From NCBI GenBank assembly GCA_947593515.1, contig CANQDQ010000006.1:30625-94624 (forward strand): 64,000 nucleotides of DNA, read 5' to 3'. The position numbers were made by a program, and so were the translations under genes. The notes beneath the pieces were generated by a model. The model was not told the DNA's origin. It ran no database searches and worked only from the letters and a program-made list of their open reading frames with translations. Positions 55,301 to 61,465 of the stretch are shown here, piece by piece. The number at the start of each line of letters is the position of its first letter. Position 1 is the first letter of the stretch. The DNA comes from an uncultured Bacteroidales bacterium (lineage in GTDB: Bacteria > Bacteroidota > Bacteroidia > Bacteroidales > UBA11471).

Positions 55301-58300
55301 AGGGGTTGCCCATCACCGTGATTTTGTTGGCGGGTTTGTCGGGGTCGTAATTCGAATAGGCGACGGCGGTATTTACGTCGGTGCCGTTTTTTCGGGCGGC
55401 ATTGCGCTCCTGTTTCAGATTGGTCAGCAGTTCGAGCGGAAAATCGAAAGTGTTGGCTTCAGGCCAGACGATTTCGCGGTCGGAGGAGCTGTATGTGTTG
55501 TAGCGACCGGGCGGAGTGAGGCGCAGCGGAATTTCGTATTCGTAATAGTTGTTGCAGTAGTCCGACCCCAGCCGAATGAATACGGAGAGTTCTCCGTTTT
55601 TCAAGTCGGAGTTGTCGTCGATAGGCTTTTCGGCGTGGACGAACATTTCGAGCCGTTTGTAGTTGCGCATATCCGTGCCGGAGCTTTTGTAGATGGCGCG
55701 GGCGTTTTTCGAGGGCAGGTTTCTGATGGTGAGCGATATGGATTGTTCGTTGAGCTGCGTAATCTGCGACTGGTCGGGCGAGATGATGCGGGTGATGCCG
55801 GGCGGGAGCACGTAATTGACGGGTGTCTGACCGGCATTCTCTTCGATGTTTACGACGGAGACGTCGAGGTCGCCTTCGGCAGGAGCGTTGCTGTTGCCGG
55901 AGATGTCGGAGTGCAGTTTGTATTCGTAGGTGCGCCATTCGCCGCGCACGAGTTCGAGGGTGGCGAAACGCAGGTGGGTTTCTTTGTTGAAGCCGGTGAG
56001 GAAGATGCGGGCGAAACGAATGCTCGAAAAATCCTGTATCGAGCCGACAGTTTTGCGCGGTTCGTGGTTAGCGTTTTCGCTGTTGTCGCGGAGGGGTATT
56101 TTGAATTGGTACCACCGCACGGTCGAGGTCGTTCCGTTGCGCAGAATCACCGGTACGGCGTGCATATCGGTGATGTAGTTGCTACCCACTTGCAGGGCTT
56201 CGGGCGTGATTTTCACGGCATATTCGAAATAGCGTTCGTATTCGTCGAGCGTGTTGTCCTGATTGATGTCTTCGACGTCGGGGACGCTGCGCGCCGACTG
56301 GTAGTAACGGTCGCCGGCTTCTTTGGAGGAAAGCGAGTTGCCTTCGGTGTTGTTGTAGTATTTGTAGCGCGTCAGTATGTCGGTTTCGTTCCGGTTGTAG
56401 TCTTCGCCGAGAAAGTATTGGTAGTTGTCGCCGGCAGGGTCGTTGAGGGGCGAATGAGGGTCTTCTTCCATTCGGGTAATGGCTTCGGGAGAGAGGCGCG
56501 AGCGCAGCATTTCCACGTATGTCCGGTATGAAGAAAAGAGGCGTTCGTCGTCGTTGGAAAGTCCGTCGAGCCCGACGTCCTGCCGCAGGCGGGCGTCGCT
56601 GCCGTTGTCGAAAGCGTAGGTGAGCGACTGTTGGCGCGATACGTGTCCCCATACGGTAGAGGAGAGGTAAGAGGTGTCGTTGTTGATGGGCAGCCCGTTT
56701 TCGTAGGATTTCATGCCGTCTTTGAGAATGTCTTCCGACACGTCGCCGAAGTCGAAGTAGAGCATACCGCCTTTGTTGGAGCCGTCGTCGTTGTAGAGGA
56801 AGGGGTCCATCAGCCAGAATTGCAGGTATTCGATGTTGGAGTTGTCGAAGTCGGTTACGTCCATTTTACGCATCATGCCGCCCCAGCGTTTTTCGGGATT
56901 GGCGAGTTTGCCGTCTTTGTCGATGTTGTCGGCATCGAGATTGTAGGGACCGCGCTCTTCGGGGTAGTACGATACGTTGAGCACCTGCATGACGGACGAT
57001 TCGCCGTAGTTGAGCTCTTTGTTGGGGAACACTTCGGTATATTCGACTTCGCGCACGTAATGGTTGGAGAGTTGGTCGAGGTCGTTTTTGATATGAGCGG
57101 GCGTGGCAGAGGAGTTGCGGGCGGTAAAGAGGCGGTCGATGTAGTACCACGCCAGCAGGGCGCGGTTTTTGCCGTAGTCGATGTTGTTCGAGAATGCCGC
57201 TTCCGGGAAGAACGAGGGTGCGGCAGAGAGGTTCCATGCGTAGGGGGCGCGTATGTCGATGGTGGTCTGCGACCCTTCGAAGTCGTCGAGGTAAGAAGTG
57301 GTTTCGGCGTTCTTTTTTTCGTTGGGTATCAGTTGGGCAAATTCTGCTGCGAACGACAGCCGCGAGGGGGCGGTGGCGGTTACGGTGGGTATTTTGTTGA
57401 GCCACGAGGTAAGCCACTGAAATTCGGTATTATAAGAGGTGTTTATGCCCCATAGCGTATTGTTGAGCACTTCGTCGCCGAAATTGATTTTCTCGGTGAG
57501 CGCCTTTTCCTTCATGTGCATGAGGGTAAGTCCGACGTTGAAATTTTTGCTGAAAGCGTAATTCAGGTCGAGACCTACCAACGCTTTCCGCTGCATACTG
57601 AGGCTTTGGCTTTCGAGGGAAACGTCGATTTTCGTTCCGGAGTCGATGTAGTTTTGGTTGAGAATCGTTACGACGCCCATGTTGTAATCGACGGTGTAAT
57701 CGACGTTTTCGACGAGGGGCACTCCGGCGGCGGATACTTTTACCGACCCGCGCGGTATGTTGAAGGCGTTGAGGTGTATTTCCGAGCTGTTCGACGATTT
57801 GTATTCGCCTTTGAAGATGAATTTGTTTTTGTCGGCGAATTGCTTGGCGATGGTCAGAGTCGAGTCGTAAAGTTCCTGATAGACATAGCGGTCGGCGTCC
57901 GGCGTTCCGATAGCGTTGCGCAGGTACGAGCCGAAAGGTTCTACCGACGGGAAGATGATGCGTCCGGTGGCGGGCAGCACGGTGAATCCCGATACGTAGT
58001 CGAACACGCCGTCGGAGTGGGTTTCCTGATTGTTGTCGAGGCGGTCGAGGTTCATCACCTGCAACAGCGTTTTTTCCCGAATCTCGCCGACGGGCAGGTA
58101 AGCGGTATTCGTGCCGGCGGTGTCGTTCTGGTAATAGATGTTGAATCGGAAGTTTTCTTTTTGTATCTGATAGGCGCCGAGTGCATAGACGTTTTTCATC
58201 ATCAACCGCCAGATTGGCTTTTTGTTGGTGATGGTCGGACCTTTCAGCATTTTTACGTAGAGGCTCTGCTCGGTGTCGGTGATGTCGGTCGTAAACTCGC

Positions 58301-59735
58301 CGACTTGGTAGATCTGTCCGTTTTTGGTGTACTCAAAGGCGACAGCCAGCACTTCGTCGCTCCGCAGCTGCGTGTTGAGGGAGATGTAGCCGAGCTGCGT
58401 GTTGAGGGTGTATTCCGATGTCGAGAGCAGGCGGGCGCTTTCTATCTTGGCAAAGTCTTCGCCGCCGTAGATTCCGAAACTTTCCAGCGGAGCGAGCGCT
58501 TGTGTTACGCGGTCGATGTATCGGGCGTCGGGGTAATCGGTTGTGATGGAGCTGTACAGGGAGTTGGCGGTGTTCGAGGGAAATTGTGCACCGGTCGTCG
58601 TCCAGTGGCTGCTCGAAAGATTTTGCGCCGATGTTTCGCCGAGGTCGGCGAAAGCCACGAGGTTGCGTGCGTTGTCGTAATGCCCCTGTTTGTTGGTAAT
58701 CCACACTTCCACGCGGTTGATGGTAACGCCGGAAGAGATGTAGGGCAGGCGGGCGATGAACCGGTCGTAGTTGTCGCGGAAGTAGTGTGAAAGGAAGTAA
58801 TGGCGGTTTTGGTCGTAGTTGTCGGCGCTGATTTCAAATTCGGTCGTCTGTGCGCCGCCTTTGCTGCTGATGCTTTTGGAGTCGGTTTCCTGTTGCGACA
58901 CCAGACCGGTAACGGTGAGTTTGCCGAATTGCAGCGTCGTTTTCAGACCGAACAGCGAGGTACCGCCCCGAATCAGCGATGAACCGGTGGTCATGCTGAT
59001 GTTGCCGCCTTCGATGCTTTTGATGATTTGGTCTTCGTTTCCTTCGTAGCGGAGATTCAATTTTTGCGAATCGAAATCGAAGGTGGCATCGGTGTTGTAG
59101 GTCATTTTGAACCCGATTTTCGTTCCGACCGTCGCATTGATGGTGGCTTGTATTTTTTCGTCGAAGTCGAAATAGGTTTTCTTTCGTGCGCTTTCTGCCA
59201 AAGCCGGATTATCGATTTTGTTGGTTACAAGGCTGAGTTTCAGCGCTACCGACCCGCTTGTTTTCAATCGTACACCTCCGGGACCGAATACTTTGTCGAG
59301 CGCCTGCACGTTGAATTGCATATCGAGGAAGTTGAACTCTTTTCCGCCTTTGGCGAAGGCGTCGGCATTTTTTGCCCGATAATAGTCCTGCATCTCTTTT
59401 TGGAGCGAATATTCCTGATATTCGCCGGCGGTGAGCATGAAGGGCGTGGAAACTTCCATACCGCCCACTTTGGTGCGTATGACGTAGCAGTTGGTTTGCG
59501 GGTCGAATTCGATTTCCGTGTGCAGGTTTTCCGGCGTTTTCAGGTCGGCGACGGGTCGGTGGAACAGGTCTTCGTAATGTTCTATCGAGGTTTTAGCAAC
59601 GGGGTAACGCACGACGATAGAATCTTCATCGGGTGTCGGAGCCGGCGGCGTTTCCGATTGTGCGGCGAGCGGTGCGGGATAGATTACTATTCCGCAGAGA
59701 AACAGGGAAATATATAGGAAAAGACTCTTTCTCAT
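52332..59735 (-). CDS. sprA: SprA/Sov, type IX secretion translocon barrel
   Basis: SprA (Sov in Porphyromonas) forms the giant outer-membrane beta-barrel through which T9SS cargo passes; structures of the Flavobacterium protein show a single 36-strand barrel. The 2467-residue length is typical for the family. A signal peptide (MRKSLFLYISLFLCGIVIYPAPLAAQ) is followed by conserved blocks such as FMLTAGEYQEYSLQKEMQDYY, GSSLIRGGTSLFGLKTTLQFG and SYLDDFEGSQTTIDIRAPYAW. Many amphipathic strands lead to a C-terminal strand ending ISIKLDLAR. The gene is last in the bactofilin-ruvA-sprA operon, 57 bp after ruvA; ruvA-sprA adjacency is known in Bacteroidota. With porZ it shows that this organism has a T9SS. 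Confidence 0.95.
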   Translation of the reverse strand: MRKSLFLYISLFLCGIVIYPAPLAAQSETPPAPTPDEDSIVVRYPVAKTSIEHYEDLFHRPVADLKTPENLHTEIEFDPQTNCYVIRTKVGGMEVSTPFMLTAGEYQEYSLQKEMQDYYRAKNADAFAKGGKEFNFLDMQFNVQALDKVFGPGGVRLKTSGSVALKLSLVTNKIDNPALAESARKKTYFDFDEKIQATINATVGTKIGFKMTYNTDATFDFDSQKLNLRYEGNEDQIIKSIEGGNISMTTGSSLIRGGTSLFGLKTTLQFGKLTVTGLVSQQETDSKSISSKGGAQTTEFEISADNYDQNRHYFLSHYFRDNYDRFIARLPYISSGVTINRVEVWITNKQGHYDNARNLVAFADLGETSAQNLSSSHWTTTGAQFPSNTANSLYSSITTDYPDARYIDRVTQALAPLESFGIYGGEDFAKIESARLLSTSEYTLNTQLGYISLNTQLRSDEVLAVAFEYTKNGQIYQVGEFTTDITDTEQSLYVKMLKGPTITNKKPIWRLMMKNVYALGAYQIQKENFRFNIYYQNDTAGTNTAYLPVGEIREKTLLQVMNLDRLDNNQETHSDGVFDYVSGFTVLPATGRIIFPSVEPFGSYLRNAIGTPDADRYVYQELYDSTLTIAKQFADKNKFIFKGEYKSSNSSEIHLNAFNIPRGSVKVSAAGVPLVENVDYTVDYNMGVVTILNQNYIDSGTKIDVSLESQSLSMQRKALVGLDLNYAFSKNFNVGLTLMHMKEKALTEKINFGDEVLNNTLWGINTSYNTEFQWLTSWLNKIPTVTATAPSRLSFAAEFAQLIPNEKKNAETTSYLDDFEGSQTTIDIRAPYAWNLSAAPSFFPEAAFSNNIDYGKNRALLAWYYIDRLFTARNSSATPAHIKNDLDQLSNHYVREVEYTEVFPNKELNYGESSVMQVLNVSYYPEERGPYNLDADNIDKDGKLANPEKRWGGMMRKMDVTDFDNSNIEYLQFWLMDPFLYNDDGSNKGGMLYFDFGDVSEDILKDGMKSYENGLPINNDTSYLSSTVWGHVSRQQSLTYAFDNGSDARLRQDVGLDGLSNDDERLFSSYRTYVEMLRSRLSPEAITRMEEDPHSPLNDPAGDNYQYFLGEDYNRNETDILTRYKYYNNTEGNSLSSKEAGDRYYQSARSVPDVEDINQDNTLDEYERYFEYAVKITPEALQVGSNYITDMHAVPVILRNGTTSTVRWYQFKIPLRDNSENANHEPRKTVGSIQDFSSIRFARIFLTGFNKETHLRFATLELVRGEWRTYEYKLHSDISGNSNAPAEGDLDVSVVNIEENAGQTPVNYVLPPGITRIISPDQSQITQLNEQSISLTIRNLPSKNARAIYKSSGTDMRNYKRLEMFVHAEKPIDDNSDLKNGELSVFIRLGSDYCNNYYEYEIPLRLTPPGRYNTYSSSDREIVWPEANTFDFPLELLTNLKQERNAARKNGTDVNTAVAYSNYDPDKPANKITVMGNPSLSNVKTILIGVRNNSGRTKDVTVWINELRLKGFNEEGGWAAKGSLNLAVSDIGSLNMSGQVETTGFGGIDQSLNDRRLDDLYQYNFAATVDVGRFFGEKAKIKAPVYYSYSMEKTLPKYNPLDQDIKFSDAIAAAGDDAERDSIKRLAVTQSTNKSFSISGFKVDIKSKNPMPYDPGNFTFSYSQNKQHENDPTTAYENTNTYNGNVVYSYSPVFKAWKPFGKIKSTSKRLAIVKKFGINYLPNNISFGTSMSRYYYEQQLRSIDNDDLVMPVSVSKSFLWDRQFSIQWNLIESLSMNLSTGTNARVEELPGAVNKRLFADEYTLWKDSLKNSLRHFGTPWDYQQNFSATFNVPFNVMPAFNWITLSASYNASYNWEHGAVIDDSTNVGNNISNQGRFSVSGRFNFETLYNKSKYLKTVNQKFASSGRGNRTPQKQNDRFQKTIALNRDTTTTLRHNLGSKKPVVTATRNREKFPLKYKVVDANTICIENRGSERITVTVLPGKRKDDNKWYKFGQYATRFAMMLRSVNVQYSNTRAMTLPSFEPTIGALFGQSNNYSTLAPGLGFAFATVRPDFIRKSVERNWLLTQDSSLVSPAIHNTTNDLKADIVLEPIKSLKITLNITRSHSRNNQIYFMYDDMPAIQGGSFTMTHAAIATSMRRLSPDNGYHSDAFDRFLENRKIITQRLENEYRNTRYPATDFIERAHLAGQPYNSTNGGINPSSADVLIPAFIAAYTGKSVDNVELSAFPSWKYLIPNWKITYDGLAKLKKMQKVFKSFVLSHAYKCTYNVGSFSSFLNWAGIGGDRGFVKDSQTGLPVPSSPFDISSVSITESFAPLLGVDFTTTNNISGSLSYKNTRNLNLSISAVQLVEAVTQDFTIGVGYKITNLKGFSKGKGGKQGTFSNDINLRGDFSFKRTHSLIRRIEQDYTQATAGNKAIAMKYSAEYKVSRYISLEAYYDLQITTPLISSSSYPMLNSDIGISIKLDLAR

Positions 59736-59792
59736 CGCTTCGCGGTCATCGGGAACCGTTTTTTACTCTCCCCGAATGCGGCGATGCGACAG

Positions 59793-60377
59793 CTACAACA
59801 TTTTCAATGCTGTTTTTATGAGGGCTTCGACCGATAGCGTCGGGGTGTCTTTCAGCAGCTTCTGCACCGCCTTTTGCGAGGCGGTTTGCTGGAAACCCAA
59901 CATGACAAGAGCGGCGACGGCTTCGTCTTGTATCTCCTGTTGTCGGGGCGTGCTGTTTATAAGTAACGTATCACCCCCGCCCTTTATTTTATCGCGCAGG
60001 TCGATAATGATGCGTTCGGCGGTTTTTGCGCCGATTCCTTTGATCGATTTCAGGGCGCCGGCGTTGCCGCCGGTGATGACCTGTTCCAGTTCGGCGGGGG
60101 AGAGCGACGAGAGTATCATGCGGGCGGTGCCGGGGCCTACGCCCGATACCGAAATGAGGGCGAGAAAGAGTTCGCGTTCGCGGCGGTCGATGAATCCGTA
60201 AAGCGTGTAGGCATCTTCGCGCACGGCTTCGTGCACGTACAGGCGCACGCTTTTACCGACGGCCAGTGCGCCGTAGGTCGTGAGCGAGATGTTCAGCCCG
60301 TAGCCCACGCCGCCGCACTCGACGACAGCGAAAGCGGGGGTCAGCTCGGTTACTTCTCCGCGAACGTATTCGATCAT
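59793..60377 (-). CDS. ruvA: Holliday junction branch migration protein RuvA
   Basis: RuvA binds four-way junctions and loads the RuvB motor. The 194-residue protein has the N-terminal OB fold (MIEYVRGEVTELTPAFAVVE...GYGLNIS), two helix-hairpin-helix motifs (SVSGVGPGTARMIL and IKGIGAKTAERIIIDL, about residues 70-130) and a C-terminal RuvB-contact domain (AVAALVMLGFQQTASQKAV). It lies between the bactofilin gene (24 bp upstream) and sprA. No ruvB or ruvC is nearby. Confidence 0.96.
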   Translation of the reverse strand: MIEYVRGEVTELTPAFAVVECGGVGYGLNISLTTYGALAVGKSVRLYVHEAVREDAYTLYGFIDRRERELFLALISVSGVGPGTARMILSSLSPAELEQVITGGNAGALKSIKGIGAKTAERIIIDLRDKIKGGGDTLLINSTPRQQEIQDEAVAALVMLGFQQTASQKAVQKLLKDTPTLSVEALIKTALKML

Positions 60378-60401
60378 GGTGTCGTTTTTTTGCCCGTCAG
60401 G

Positions 60402-60758
60402 TTATTTGGCGGCGACCGTTTTTTCGTGCTGCATTTTGCAGCCGCCGTTGAATACGGCTTTCGGTTCGATAATCAGAATCTGCGTTGCGATGTCGCCTTC
60501 GATGCGCGATGTTGCTTTGAGCGTAAGCGTGTCTTTGATGGTGATGTTGCCGTTTACTTTTCCGTTGATTTCGGCGTTGGCGGCGGTGATGTTTCCCTGC
60601 ACGCGGGAGGTTTCGCCGATGATTACTTTTCCGGCGCATTCGACGTTGCCTTGCAGGCTGCCGTCGATGCGTATGTCGCTCGATGCAGAGATGTTTCCGA
60701 TAACGGTCGTATTGACGGCGAAATTGTTGTGTACCATGCCGCTTTGGACTTCTTTCAT
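60402..60758 (-). CDS. Bactofilin (polymer-forming cytoskeletal protein)
   Basis: Bactofilins are small proteins that polymerise without nucleotides into membrane-associated filaments, recruiting envelope and morphology factors. The 118-residue product is an almost pure right-handed beta-helix core with the repeating pattern IDGSLQGNVECAGKVIIG, SRVQGNITAANAEINGKVNGNITI and SRIEGDIATQILIIEP. Short tails flank it: MKEVQSGMVHNNFAV before and a basic end after. The ATG at 60758 follows a -7 box by 35 bp; the longer frame to 60986 would cross that promoter and is rejected. It starts the operon leading to ruvA and sprA. Confidence 0.92.
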   Translation of the reverse strand: MKEVQSGMVHNNFAVNTTVIGNISASSDIRIDGSLQGNVECAGKVIIGETSRVQGNITAANAEINGKVNGNITIKDTLTLKATSRIEGDIATQILIIEPKAVFNGGCKMQHEKTVAAK

Positions 60759-60793
60759 GATTCCCTTGTTTGATGAATATTTTTGATTCTCGA

Positions 60794-60801
60794 CAAAAGT
60801 A
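60794..60801 (-). promoter_or_regulatory. -7 promoter box of the bactofilin-ruvA-sprA operon
   Basis: Minus-strand TACTTTTG fits TAnnTTTG and is the only promoter-like box I see for the three-gene operon. No clear -33 TTG. Confidence 0.5.
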
Positions 60802-60881
60802 ATGTTTTTTTGCGAAAATGCGGCGTATTTTTGTAAAAGATTTTTCGGAGCGTTGCTCTCCGGAAGGCGGGAAAGAAAAAA

Positions 60882-60907
60882 ACGCGCCGCAAAAGTTTGC
60901 GGCGCGT
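60882..60907 (-). terminator. Terminator of the minus-strand lipoprotein gene
   Basis: ACGCGCCGCAA (60882-60892) pairs with TTGCGGCGCGT (60897-60907) around a 4-nt loop. The A-rich run at 60872-60882 gives the U-tract on the minus strand, downstream of the gene ending at 60929. Confidence 0.9.
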
Positions 60908-60928
60908 CGGGTTGCGTATTTTTTGTTT

Positions 60929-61393
60929 TTATCGATCGGCAAGAGACAGATACCAATAACCAATATATCGCAGAGGTCTGATGCATAACCTCATCTCTGT
61001 ACCGTTATCCAGCAGAATTTTACAACGGACATCGTTATCGTAGGCTCTCGTGAAGGTTATATTTTCTATCATGTATTGATGGAACGGAAATCGGTGCCAT
61101 TGTTTCCGGAGGTCTTCTTTCTGCTCATCGCTCAATCCCATCGGCTGACTTCGGTAAGGGTCGTTGGGGTTGAGGGTAACGAGCATATCGAGAGCGTTCT
61201 CGTAATCCTTGCTTGCCAGATAGTCCATAAATTCCGCAACCAGTTGTTTTACTTCGGCGGTATCGGAAGCCGACAGCGACATGGTAATATCAGAGATTGA
61301 TATTGCCGAAGTGCCGCCCGAGTCTTTTCTGCCGTTGCACGCCGAAAGTATCAAAACGAAAAAAAGGGCTATGTAAATTGGTTTTGTTTTCAT
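60929..61393 (-). CDS. Small lipoprotein of unknown function
   Basis: The 154-residue protein has a clear type II signal peptide (MKTKPIYIALFFVLILSAC, lipidated Cys at residue 19). The mature part has a helical segment with AEFMDYLASKDYENALDMLV (about residues 52-71) and then beta strands (MIENITFTRAY, VRCKILLDNGTEMRLCIRPL). This is the helix-then-sheet order of small NTF2-like/DUF4878-type lipoproteins, but I cannot assign the family firmly. It lies between a terminator belonging to the large upstream gene (61418-61449) and its own terminator (60882-60907); no TAnnTTTG box is visible in the 24 bp before its start. Confidence 0.7.
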   Translation of the reverse strand: MKTKPIYIALFFVLILSACNGRKDSGGTSAISISDITMSLSASDTAEVKQLVAEFMDYLASKDYENALDMLVTLNPNDPYRSQPMGLSDEQKEDLRKQWHRFPFHQYMIENITFTRAYDNDVRCKILLDNGTEMRLCIRPLRYIGYWYLSLADR

Positions 61394-61417
61394 ATCTTTT
61401 TTTCAATTGAAAAAGGA

Positions 61418-61449
61418 AAGGAAAGCGCGCTTCACAGCGCACTTTCCTT
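61418..61449 (-). terminator. Imperfect terminator after the large surface-protein gene
   Basis: AAGGAAAG (61418-61425) plus GCGC (61427-61430) pairs with GCGC plus CTTTCCTT (61442-61449), with one mismatch and a 6-nt loop. The A-run at 61410-61414 is the U-tract on the minus strand. Confidence 0.75.
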
Positions 61450-61465
61450 GGGGGGAAGTTGAAAA

